16,831 nucleotides of DNA from assembly GCA_035500775.1 (NCBI GenBank), contig DATJWY010000174.1:1-16831 (forward strand). Direction: 5' to 3'. Below, piece after piece: positions 6,385-12,821 of the stretch. The position numbers and the translations under genes are program-made. The notes below the pieces were generated by a model. That model did no database searches. It saw only the letters and a program-made list of their open reading frames with translations, and was not told where the DNA came from. This DNA comes from DATJWY01 sp035500775. GTDB taxonomy: Bacteria; Pseudomonadota; Alphaproteobacteria; Acetobacterales; Acetobacteraceae. The first letter of the stretch is position 1. Every line of letters starts with the position of its first letter.

Positions 6385-7866
6385 CTAACCCCCGGGCGGC
6401 ACGGTGATGCACCGCAGACGCTCGCGCGCGAGACGGGAACAGGCGCTGCTGGCCGCGCTCGCGGACAGGCCGACGAGGCGCGCCCGGTACAACACCTGGC
6501 CGCCGAGCGAGTTGGTCGTGCCCACGACCGTGCGGGTGCCGGTCAGCAGGCCGGGCGCCAGGGTACGGGCGCCCTCCGCCGCGTGCCGCGCCTGCCCCGG
6601 CTGGGCATAGGCGCCAACCTGGATGCCCCACGCCCCGCCCGCCCCCTCGGCGCGACGCGGCACCAGCGCCAGCACGGGCGCGCGGTAGGCGGGCGCGCGG
6701 TAGGCGGGCGCGCGATAGGCGGGCGCGCGGTAGGCGGGCGCGCGATAGGCGGGTGCCCGGTAGGCGGACGCAGGCGCGGTCCAGGCGCTGGCCCCGATCC
6801 GGGGGCGCATCGCATAGACGGGGGGTGATGGCGGCGGCGGTGGCGCGTAGGCGATGACGGCCGGCGGGGGAGCCGGCGGCACGAAGGTCGGCGGCGCCGG
6901 ACGGCAGGGGGAATCGGGGTCGTAGGCGGCGTTGGGGTCCTGCACGCAATCGGCCGATCCCGGCGCCACGGCGGCTTGTGCCGCGATCGCCGAGGCCGCG
7001 ATGGGCGCGGCGGCGGGCGCCTGCGCGGCGGCCATTTCCGTGCCCGGGGACGCGGCGGCAGACGGTATGCACGGATGCGCCGGGTCGTAGGCGGCATTGG
7101 GGTCGCAACTGCCCAGCGCCCCCGCCGGCGGCAGGGCCGCCGTCGTGGCCGGGGCATCCTCCGCCACCTCCACGGAGCCGGTGGTGGCGGTGGCGGCGGG
7201 CGGAGCCGAGTAGGTGCTGGCCACGGCCGTGTCGCCCTCACCGGAATCGGCATAGGCGGCGAGCGGCCCGGACATCGCCACTTGCGTGCCGAGATGCGGC
7301 GCGATGGACGCGACGTAGTTGATCGTCTCGTTCGGGAGGGAACGACCGCCCTGCAGGTATTCGTCGAGTCGGCCAGGCCCGGCATTATAGGCGGCGAGGA
7401 AGCCAGGCGCGCCGTACTGGTCGGCCATCTCCTTGATGTAGGCGGTGCCGGCCATGATGTTGTCGTGCGGGTCGTACGGATCGGGGCCGAGACCGTACCG
7501 GTCGCGCAGGATGGCGTAGGTGCCCGGCATCACCTGCATCAGGCCCATCGCACCGGCGTCCGAGGTGATCGGCCGCCCGTGCAGGAAGGCGTGGCCGCCC
7601 GATTCCTGGTGCATGACGGCGAGAATCCATTGCTCCGGCACCCCGAACCGCGCCGATGCCTCGCTGACATACGGGCCCCAGGGATTATCCGCCGGGCCGG
7701 GCGCGTTGTAATCGGCCTGCCGGTAATGGCCGCGATAATGGGCGGTGCGGACATGGCTTCTACCGCCGCAGGCCGCCAACAGGCAGAGCAGGCCGATACA
7801 GAGGACAGCGCGCCCCCGACGCCACGCGTCGTTCGGGACGCCGCCCGCGCGGAATCGTGCTGGCAT
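6385..7866 (-). CDS. Lipoprotein lytic transglycosylase (SLT domain) with AYRAP repeats and SPOR-like C-terminus
   Basis: This is a predicted cell-wall-cleaving lipoprotein of 493 residues. A lipobox (LLAAC, Cys33) follows a hydrophobic signal. The SLT/lysozyme-like domain spans about 62-195, with catalytic Glu88 (MHQESGG), GLMQVMP at 109-114 and AYNAGP at 159-164. A long Ala/Pro-rich linker contains two copies of DPNAAYDP(A/D)xPC with paired cysteines and then six AYRAP repeats (about 368-397). The C-terminal ~80 residues resemble a SPOR peptidoglycan-binding domain (WGIQVGAYAQPGQARHAAE). The start at 7866 has GGAGG just upstream. It probably acts in the periplasm at the envelope, and the SPOR domain may direct it to denuded glycan at the septum (family knowledge). 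It is transcribed divergently from the aldolase gene. Confidence 0.88.
   Translation of the reverse strand: MPARFRAGGVPNDAWRRGRAVLCIGLLCLLAACGGRSHVRTAHYRGHYRQADYNAPGPADNPWGPYVSEASARFGVPEQWILAVMHQESGGHAFLHGRPITSDAGAMGLMQVMPGTYAILRDRYGLGPDPYDPHDNIMAGTAYIKEMADQYGAPGFLAAYNAGPGRLDEYLQGGRSLPNETINYVASIAPHLGTQVAMSGPLAAYADSGEGDTAVASTYSAPPAATATTGSVEVAEDAPATTAALPPAGALGSCDPNAAYDPAHPCIPSAAASPGTEMAAAQAPAAAPIAASAIAAQAAVAPGSADCVQDPNAAYDPDSPCRPAPPTFVPPAPPPAVIAYAPPPPPSPPVYAMRPRIGASAWTAPASAYRAPAYRAPAYRAPAYRAPAYRAPAYRAPVLALVPRRAEGAGGAWGIQVGAYAQPGQARHAAEGARTLAPGLLTGTRTVVGTTNSLGGQVLYRARLVGLSASAASSACSRLARERLRCITVPPGG
6676..6765 (-). repeat. Six tandem 15-bp coding repeats (AYRAP)
   Basis: Six 15-bp units of the type GGGCGCGCGGTAGGC (plus-strand reading) run without spacers and encode AYRAP on the minus strand. 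Four differ by 0-1 bases, and the 6th is more diverged. This pattern is prone to slippage, so the copy number probably varies between strains. Confidence 0.95.
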
Positions 7867-8190
7867 TCCCCCTCCACCCGCCGGCCAAAACCCCTCGGCC
7901 TTGCCGGCCGCGCATGTTTGCCCGTCTTGCGGCGGCGGATCAACATGCTTTGCTTGCCGACTGTTAAAGCACGGCTCCCACGTCGCGCCCCCGGCGTGAA
8001 CACGCGCGATTGTCGGCGCCCTGCCCAGCCGTTGCTTGCGGAGCGGGGGGCACCGCTGTTAGCGCAAAACCCATGCCCCGGCCTGGGCGGCGACGCGGCG
8101 ATGCCGGCCGCCGCCCAGGCATGACGGGCACCGGATCAAAGAGCGCGAACGCCACATCCGGAACCACCAACACCACACGGGGAGGCAACC
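7867..8190. promoter_or_regulatory. Divergent intergenic region (transglycosylase / aldolase)
   Basis: This 324-bp gap must hold promoters for both flanking genes. The AT-richer patch is about 7943-7975. The only strong structure is the hairpin at 8081-8120. No coding sequence is convincing; a long frame crossing it looks like an antisense shadow. Confidence 0.4.
8081..8120. promoter_or_regulatory. 12-bp-stem hairpin upstream of the aldolase gene
   Basis: Perfect arms GCCTGGGCGGCG (8081-8092) and CGCCGCCCAGGC (8109-8120) flank a 16-nt GC-rich loop, 70 bp before the aldolase start. It could be a leader hairpin or a remnant of a repeat. It has no T-run. Confidence 0.4.
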
Positions 8191-8952
8191 ATGTCGCGGG
8201 TCATCGAGCTGAACACGGTTCCGGAGGCCGAGCGGGCGCTCCGGGTCGATCTCGCCGCCACCTATCGCCTGGTCGCGCTCTATGGCTGGGACGATCTGAT
8301 CTTCACCCATATCTCCGCCCGCATCCCCGGACCGGAGCATCATTTCCTGATCAACCCGTACGGGATGATGTTCGAGGAGATCACCGCCTCCAGCCTGGTG
8401 CGGGTCGGCATGGACGGCACGCCGGTGAGCGCCTCCCCCTACCCGGTCAACCCCGCCGGCTTCACCATCCATTCGGCGGTGCATGCGGTGCGGGAGGATG
8501 CCGGCTGCGTGATTCACCTGCACACGCCGGACGGCACCGCCGTCGCCACCTCCGCCAAGGGCCTGCTGCCGCTCAACCAGACCGCCCAGCTCGTCATCGG
8601 CGATCTCGCCTATCACGATTACGAGGGTGTGGCGCTCGACCACGACGAGCGGCCGCGTCTGCAACGGGATCTCGGCACCCGCAACGTCATGCTGCTGCGC
8701 AACCACGGCACCCTGACTGTCGGACGCAGCTGCGCCGATGCCTTCCTGCGCATGTATTTTCTGGAACGCGCCTGCACGATGCAGGTGCGCACCCGCGCCC
8801 TCGGCGACGCCGACTACCCGACGCAGGATGCAGTGATCGAGAAGAACGTGGCGCTCAGCCAGTCGGACGGCCTGTCGGGGCTGGCCGAGACGCTGGTCTG
8901 GCCGGCTCTGCTGCGCAAGCTCGACCGCATCGATCCCGGCTACCGCGCCTGA
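8191..8952 (+). CDS. Class II aldolase/adducin domain protein
   Basis: This is a 253-residue cytoplasmic protein of the zinc-dependent class II aldolase/adducin N-terminal family (fuculose-phosphate aldolase-like). The metal ligands are present: His109 and His111 in VIHLHTPDG, and His172 in LLRNHGTL. FTHISARIPG (about 38-47) and INPYGMMFEEIT (54-65, with the likely catalytic Glu) also fit. The start has a strong GGGGAGG ribosome site 6-7 nt upstream. Within this family many members are uncharacterised, and the short, TetR-linked form here could act on a hydroxy or keto acid rather than a sugar phosphate. The TetR gene follows after a 198-bp gap with a strong hairpin, so they are probably separate transcripts. 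Confidence 0.88.
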   Translation: MSRVIELNTVPEAERALRVDLAATYRLVALYGWDDLIFTHISARIPGPEHHFLINPYGMMFEEITASSLVRVGMDGTPVSASPYPVNPAGFTIHSAVHAVREDAGCVIHLHTPDGTAVATSAKGLLPLNQTAQLVIGDLAYHDYEGVALDHDERPRLQRDLGTRNVMLLRNHGTLTVGRSCADAFLRMYFLERACTMQVRTRALGDADYPTQDAVIEKNVALSQSDGLSGLAETLVWPALLRKLDRIDPGYRA

Positions 8953-8956
8953 AGCC

Positions 8957-8987
8957 GCGGCGCGCGAGCGGCCGGCCCGCGCGCCGC
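8957..8987 (+). terminator. GC-rich terminator-like hairpin after the aldolase gene
   Basis: The 10-bp arms GCGGCGCGCG (8957-8966) and CGCGCGCCGC (8978-8987) begin 4 nt after the stop codon. There is no T-run, so termination may need Rho. Confidence 0.55.
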
Positions 8988-9055
8988 AAGGTCCCAGGCC
9001 GCACCGTGCGCGCAACCCCCACGTGCGCGGCAAAAAGGGAAATCGCCTTGTTCTG

Positions 9056-9104
9056 AGAGCGCGTTTCACGCTTTCCGGCTGTCAACCTCAAGCGATCGCG
9101 CTCT
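9056..9104. repeat. Inverted repeat AGAGCGCG ... CGCGCTCT
   Basis: Perfect 8-bp arms (9056-9063 and 9097-9104) bound a 33-nt interior, ending 46 bp before the TetR start. This layout resembles short intergenic palindromic repeats common in alphaproteobacteria. No second copy is seen in this window. Confidence 0.4.
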
Positions 9105-9150
9105 AGACTGACGGACTTGCCCCGCCCGCCTTTCCCGGAACCCGCCCACC

Positions 9151-9843
9151 ATGACGCAGACGCCGACCGAAACACAGACCGGACAACCGGCCCACCGCGA
9201 CGTCAAAACCCATATCATGGACACCGCCGAACGCCTGTTCGCCGAGCGCGGCGTGGCGGAAGTCTCCGTGCGGGACATCACCGGCGCGGCGCATGTGAAT
9301 GTCGCGGCCATCGCCTACCATTTCGGCTCCCGCGAAGGGCTGGTCCGTGCGGTCCTGGAACGGCTCTCCACCGGGCTGAACCGTGAGCGATTCGCCCTGC
9401 TCGACCAGATGAAGGAAGAGGCGAACGGGGCGCCGCTGCCGGTGCGCTCGGTGCTCCACGCCTATGCCGCGCCGATCTTCCGCTGGCTCGACCCCGCCTC
9501 CCCCCGCTGGTCCGCCGGCGAGCTGGTGGCCCGCTTCTTCGCCGCGCCGACGCCGGAGATGCGGACGCGGCTCGAACATTACGTGGGGCATCACCAGGTC
9601 TTCGTCGCCGAACTGCGCCGCGGCCTGCCCGGCCTCTCCGAAGAGGATGCATGCTGGGGCTTCCACTTCGCCCGCGGGGTGATGATGCAGAACACGCGGC
9701 TGCACCTGAACCGGCTGCGCGTGATGTCGGAGGGAGTCTGCGTCGTCTCCGACCCCGAGGCGCTGCTGCACCGCGCGGTGGATTTCGCCGCCTCGGGGCT
9801 GGAGGCCTGGGCGGCACATGGCGGCGCGCCTGGGCCGGTCTGA
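9151..9843 (+). CDS. TetR-family transcriptional regulator
   Basis: The product is a 230-residue DNA-binding repressor-type protein. The N-terminal TetR domain is clear: MDTAERLFAERGVAEVSVRD (23-42), then the helix-turn-helix DITGAAHVNVAAIAYHFGSREGLVRAVL (about 42-69). The C-terminal ligand-binding and dimerisation half is helical and contains Trp/His-rich segments (HHQVFVAELRRGLPGLSEEDACWGFHFARG). Only a weak ribosome site precedes the ATG at 9151, and the internal Met23 is too close to the HTH to be preferred. It lies between the aldolase and acyl-CoA dehydrogenase genes and may control either. A palindrome that could be its operator is at 10040-10057. The ligand is unknown, but acyl-CoAs are a reasonable guess from context. 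Confidence 0.92.
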   Translation: MTQTPTETQTGQPAHRDVKTHIMDTAERLFAERGVAEVSVRDITGAAHVNVAAIAYHFGSREGLVRAVLERLSTGLNRERFALLDQMKEEANGAPLPVRSVLHAYAAPIFRWLDPASPRWSAGELVARFFAAPTPEMRTRLEHYVGHHQVFVAELRRGLPGLSEEDACWGFHFARGVMMQNTRLHLNRLRVMSEGVCVVSDPEALLHRAVDFAASGLEAWAAHGGAPGPV

Positions 9844-9849
9844 GGGATG

Positions 9850-10019
9850 AAGGTCAGGGGCTCCGCCCCTGGACCCCGCCAAAGGCTAAACCTTTGGAAT
9901 CCGTTACTTAAGTGAGTGATGGGCTGGGGCCTCCAGGCCCCGTCGTGCGAATGCACGCCTTCGCGTGTCGTGCGAATGCACGTCTTCGCGTGTCGGGTCC
10001 AGGGCTGAGGCCTGGTCTT
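9850..10019 (+). repeat. Expanded copy of the hairpin repeat family
   Basis: The left part (9851-9941) is nearly the same as 11614-11703. It has an AGGGGCTCCGCCCCT hairpin, a CCAAAGG/CCTTTGG hairpin, the TTACTTAA segment and GGGGCCTCCAGGCCCC. The right part (9995-10019, GGGTCCAGGG ... GGCCTGGTCTTA) is a decayed version of that element's right arm. Between them sits a 25-bp tandem duplication (9943-9992). It begins 7 bases after the TetR stop and may also terminate that transcript. Confidence 0.8.
9943..9992 (+). repeat. Two tandem 25-bp units inside the repeat element
   Basis: The units at 9943-9967 and 9968-9992 differ at one position (C/T). Each contains CGTGC-GAAT-GCACG, a small hairpin with a tetraloop. 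Confidence 0.9.
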
Positions 10020-10039
10020 AACCTTTTTCCGCCGGCCAC

Positions 10040-10057
10040 AAAATAAACGTTTGTTTT
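10040..10057. promoter_or_regulatory. Candidate TetR operator palindrome
   Basis: AAAATAAACGTTTGTTTT is an 18-bp palindrome with one mismatched pair in the arms. It lies in an AT-rich patch 197 bp after the TetR gene and overlaps the possible -35 element of the acyl-CoA dehydrogenase promoter. Size and symmetry suit a TetR dimer. Confidence 0.5.
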
Positions 10058-10079
10058 AAACCTCGGTCTAAGATAATAC
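10051..10079 (+). promoter_or_regulatory. Promoter-like sequence for the acyl-CoA dehydrogenase gene
   Basis: TTGTTT (10051-10056), a 17-nt spacer and TAATAC (10074-10079; GATAAT overlaps it at 10072-10077) form a modest sigma70-like promoter. Transcription from it would produce a leader of about 230 nt. The -10 match is only partial. Confidence 0.4.
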
Positions 10080-10083
10080 GGGG

Positions 10084-10239
10084 GTATCACTCGCCTGGCC
10101 GGGGCCCACGGCCGCCGAGATACAGGCGAGCGGCACGGTCAGGCTTAGGGAGAGCCGACCAAAGGAGTCCGCGACCCAACGCGGACCAAGCGTGTGGGGT
10201 GGCCTCGGCGCGGTTCGTGCCGCGGCGGAGGCCACCCCA
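10084..10239 (+). ncRNA. Candidate structured 5' leader RNA of the acyl-CoA dehydrogenase gene
   Basis: Several perfect pairings lie in a row. CTCGCCT (10090-10096) pairs with AGGCGAG (10124-10130). GTATC (10084-10088) pairs with GATAC (10119-10123), which crosses the first helix and would give an H-type pseudoknot. GTCCGCG (10167-10173) pairs with CGCGGAC (10180-10186). TGGGGTGGCCTC (10195-10206) pairs with GAGGCCACCCCA (10228-10239), with an inner CGCGG/CCGCG stem. The region ends 73 nt before the start codon. No known riboswitch class is recognised. In GC-rich DNA some pairings arise by chance. Confidence 0.35.
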
Positions 10240-10312
10240 ACGCGATACCCGCACGCATCGCCAGCGCGACCACGAATCGCGCCGGCCAATACCAAGAAGG
10301 GAGAAAACAGCC

Positions 10313-11605
10313 ATGGATTTCGCGTTTTCGGATCGCATGAGGCAACTCCAGGCCCGCCTCGAAGCCTTCATGGAAGAGCACGTCTATCCGAACGAAAATC
10401 AGCTCTTCCTGGAGGCCGACCGCCAGCCGGACGATTTCCGCCAGTGGCAACCGCTGGAGACGCTGGAAACACTGAAGGCGCGCGCCCGTGACGCGGGCCT
10501 GTGGAACCTGTTCCTGCCCGAGAGCGGATACGGCGCCGGGCTCACCAACCTGGAATACGCGCCGCTCGCCGAGATCATGGGCCGCTCGCCCTTCGCGCCC
10601 GAGATCTTCAATTGCGACGCGCCGAACACCGGCAACATGGAAGTGCTGGTGCGCTACGGCACCGAGGCGCAGCAGCGCGAATGGCTGCACCCGCTGCTGA
10701 GCGGCGAGATCCGTTCTGGCTTCGCGATGACAGAGCCCGCCGTCGCCTCCTCGGACGCCACCAATATCGAGACCGCGATCCGCCGCGAGGGCGACGAATA
10801 CGTCATCAACGGCCGCAAATGGTGGACCTCGGGCGGCGGCGACCCGCGCTGCAAGATCCTGATCGTGATGGGCAAGACGGACCCGGCCAACCCCGACCGG
10901 CACCGCCAGCAATCCATGATCCTGGTGCCGACCGCGACGCCGGGCGTGCGCTTCCGCCGCTACCTGCCGGTGCTCGGCAGCTCCGACAAGCCGCATGGCC
11001 ACATGGAGACGGTGTTCGAGAATGTGCGCGTGCCGGCCTCGAACATCCTGCTCGGCGAAGGGCGTGGCTTCGAGATCGCGCAAGGGCGTCTCGGGCCGGG
11101 ACGCATCCATCACTGCATGCGCCTGATCGGCGCCGCCGAGCGCGCGCTGGAGCGCACCTGCCGCCGCCTCTCCCGCCGCGTCGCCTTCGGCCGGCCGATC
11201 GCGGACCAGAGCATCTGGCGCCTGCGCATCGCCGATGCGCGCTGCGCCCTGGAGCAGGCGCGGCTGCTGACGCTGAAGGCGGCGTGGATGATGGATACGG
11301 TCGGCAACAAGGCCGCCAAGGCGGAGATCGCGATGATCAAGATCGTCGCGCCGCGCGTCGCGACCGAGATCGTGGACATGGCAATCCAGGCCTTCGGCGG
11401 CGGCGGGGTCGCCGATGCCGTGCTGGCCTCCGCCTATTCCTATGCCCGCACCATCCAATTGGCGGACGGGCCGAACGAGGTGCACCAAAACCAGCTCGGC
11501 AAGCTGGAACTCTCACGTCATGCGGCGCAGGAGGCAGCGCGCACCGGGGCCTGGCCCGAGGTGGTGGTCGCTCAGGGGTATGATTACGAGTACGAGGCAG
11601 TCTGA
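10313..11605 (+). CDS. Acyl-CoA dehydrogenase, ACAD10/11-like
   Basis: This is a 430-residue FAD-dependent flavoprotein that introduces an alpha-beta double bond into an acyl-CoA, donating electrons to ETF. The ATG at 10313 follows GGGAG by 9 nt; an open frame extends further upstream without coding signal. Domains in order are an N-terminal helical domain, a middle beta domain (FAMTEPAVASSDATN, GRKWWTSGGGDPRCKILIVMGK) and a C-terminal helical domain (GPGRIHHCMRLIGAAERAL, AFGRPIADQS, QAFGGGGVAD, ADGPNEVHQ). The position of the usual catalytic Glu appears to be Asp385 in ADGPNEVH, as in the ACAD10/11 group, so the substrate may be a branched or hydroxylated acyl-CoA. It is followed by a short-chain dehydrogenase gene after a hairpin element. 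The two probably share a pathway, and the TetR gene upstream may regulate them. Confidence 0.93.
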   Translation: MDFAFSDRMRQLQARLEAFMEEHVYPNENQLFLEADRQPDDFRQWQPLETLETLKARARDAGLWNLFLPESGYGAGLTNLEYAPLAEIMGRSPFAPEIFNCDAPNTGNMEVLVRYGTEAQQREWLHPLLSGEIRSGFAMTEPAVASSDATNIETAIRREGDEYVINGRKWWTSGGGDPRCKILIVMGKTDPANPDRHRQQSMILVPTATPGVRFRRYLPVLGSSDKPHGHMETVFENVRVPASNILLGEGRGFEIAQGRLGPGRIHHCMRLIGAAERALERTCRRLSRRVAFGRPIADQSIWRLRIADARCALEQARLLTLKAAWMMDTVGNKAAKAEIAMIKIVAPRVATEIVDMAIQAFGGGGVADAVLASAYSYARTIQLADGPNEVHQNQLGKLELSRHAAQEAARTGAWPEVVVAQGYDYEYEAV

Positions 11606-11612
11606 GAGCGAA

Positions 11613-11734
11613 AAGGCCAGGGGCTCCGCCCCTGGACCCCGCCAAAGGCAAGCCTTTGGAATCCATTACTTAAATGATTGGGGGTCTGGGGCCTCCAGGC
11701 CCCAGCGGGGTCCAGGGGCAGAGCCCCTGGCCTT
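11613..11734. repeat. MITE-like element with 28-bp terminal inverted repeats
   Basis: The left arm (11613-11640, AAGGCCAGGGGCTCC ... GACCCC) and right arm (11707-11734) are reverse complements at 27 of 28 positions. The interior carries a CCAAAGG/CCTTTGG hairpin and a CTGGGGCCT/AGGCCCCAG hairpin. It fills the gap between the acyl-CoA dehydrogenase stop and the next gene's ribosome site. No target duplication is evident. It is not protein-coding. Confidence 0.88.
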
Positions 11735-11749
11735 ACCGGAGGAAACCAG

Positions 11750-12550
11750 ATGCAAGTTGAAGGCCAAGTAGTGGTCGTCACCGGCGCCGGAGCGGGGATC
11801 GGGCGCAGTCTCTGCCAGCGTTTCCACGCGGAGGGCGCGCGCGCCGTGATCGCCGTGGACCTGAACGGCGCGGCGGCGGCGGAGACGGCGGCGCTGGTCG
11901 GCGGCGCCGCCTTCACCGCGGATGTCGCCTCGGCGGCGGACATCGCCCGGGTGGTCGAGGAGACCGAGGCGCGGTTCGGCCCGATCGGCCTGTTCTGCTC
12001 CAATGCCGGCGTGGCGACGGCGGACCCGGACCCGGATAATGTCGCCTCCGCGCCGGACGCGGCATGGAACCGCGACTGGGGCATCAACGTGATGGCGCAT
12101 GTGCATGCCGCGCGTGTGCTGGTGCCGCGCATGCGGGCGCGGGGCGGCGGCTACTTCCTCAACACCGTCTCGGCCGCCGGGCTGCTGTCGCAGATCGGCA
12201 GCGCCATCTATGCGACGACCAAGCACGCCGCCATCGGCTTCGCGGAAAGCCTCGCCATCACCCATCGCGACGACAATATCCGCGTCTCCGTGCTCTGCCC
12301 GCAGGGTGTGGATACTGAATTGCTGCGCCGGAGCGAGCCGAACCCGGCCTCGCTGGACGGGGTGCTGAGCGTGGAGCAGGTGGCGCAGGCGGTGATCGAG
12401 GGGCTGGCGGAGGAGCGGTTCCTGATCCTGCCGCACCCGGCCGTGCTGACCTACATGCAGAACAAGACAGCCAATTACGACAAATGGATCGGTGGGATGG
12501 TGAAGCTGCGGCGGAAGGTCCTGGCGATGAAGGAGGCGGCGTCCGCCTGA
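11750..12550 (+). CDS. Short-chain dehydrogenase/reductase (SDR)
   Basis: The product is a 266-residue NAD(P)-dependent oxidoreductase with a classical Rossmann fold. The cofactor motif TGAGAGIG is at 11-18, a negatively charged Asp37 at the end of beta2 (AVDLNG) suggests NAD preference, and NAG is at 85-87. Active-site residues Asn113, Ser141, Tyr154 and Lys158 (YATTK) are all present. The start at 11750 follows a strong CCGGAGG ribosome site that begins directly after the hairpin element. Its place behind an acyl-CoA dehydrogenase suggests hydroxyacyl or alcohol oxidation in the same pathway, but the substrate cannot be read from the sequence. Confidence 0.93.
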   Translation: MQVEGQVVVVTGAGAGIGRSLCQRFHAEGARAVIAVDLNGAAAAETAALVGGAAFTADVASAADIARVVEETEARFGPIGLFCSNAGVATADPDPDNVASAPDAAWNRDWGINVMAHVHAARVLVPRMRARGGGYFLNTVSAAGLLSQIGSAIYATTKHAAIGFAESLAITHRDDNIRVSVLCPQGVDTELLRRSEPNPASLDGVLSVEQVAQAVIEGLAEERFLILPHPAVLTYMQNKTANYDKWIGGMVKLRRKVLAMKEAASA

Positions 12551-12560
12551 CGCGGGATGC

Positions 12561-12583
12561 GGCCAGGGGCGCCCCCCCTGGCC
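12561..12583 (+). terminator. Terminator-like hairpin after the SDR gene
   Basis: A 9-bp stem GGCCAGGGG/CCCCTGGCC with a 5-nt loop lies 10 bases past the stop. No T-run follows. The sequence resembles the arms of the hairpin repeats in this window. Confidence 0.5.
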
Positions 12584-12821
12584 CGTCGCGCCGGTTTCGC
12601 CGCCGCCAGGCCGCCGCGAATATTCGCCTGCGGTCCTGGCAACTCCGCTCGCAACGCCCCGTTTGTCTGGCTGGCCTCGTACCAACGGCACGGACGGCTG
12701 ATCTCCGCGCATTCGAGGGCTTTGCTCCCGGACCCGACGGCCCGGACCAAACCCCTTACCTTCCAGGCCAGCCCAGTCCGGAAAACCGCCGGTATGACTG
12801 GCCCATACAGGGAGGCAAGCG

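Noticed and set aside
6676..6765. CRISPR-like short repeats
   Set aside because: The units are contiguous, without spacers, and in frame with a protein repeat.
6083..7108. 341-codon minus-strand open frame overlapping the transglycosylase
   Set aside because: It is out of frame with a clear lipoprotein gene, and its Arg/Gly repeats just mirror the 15-bp coding repeats.
6976..8124. 382-codon plus-strand open frame
   Set aside because: It is antisense to the transglycosylase and its promoter region, with no recognisable motif.
9943..9992. Possible mini CRISPR array
   Set aside because: There are two abutting 25-bp units with no spacer and no cas genes nearby; they fit a tandem duplication inside a repeat element.
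10145..11488. 447-codon minus-strand open frame
   Set aside because: It is antisense to the acyl-CoA dehydrogenase, whose family motifs are unambiguous.
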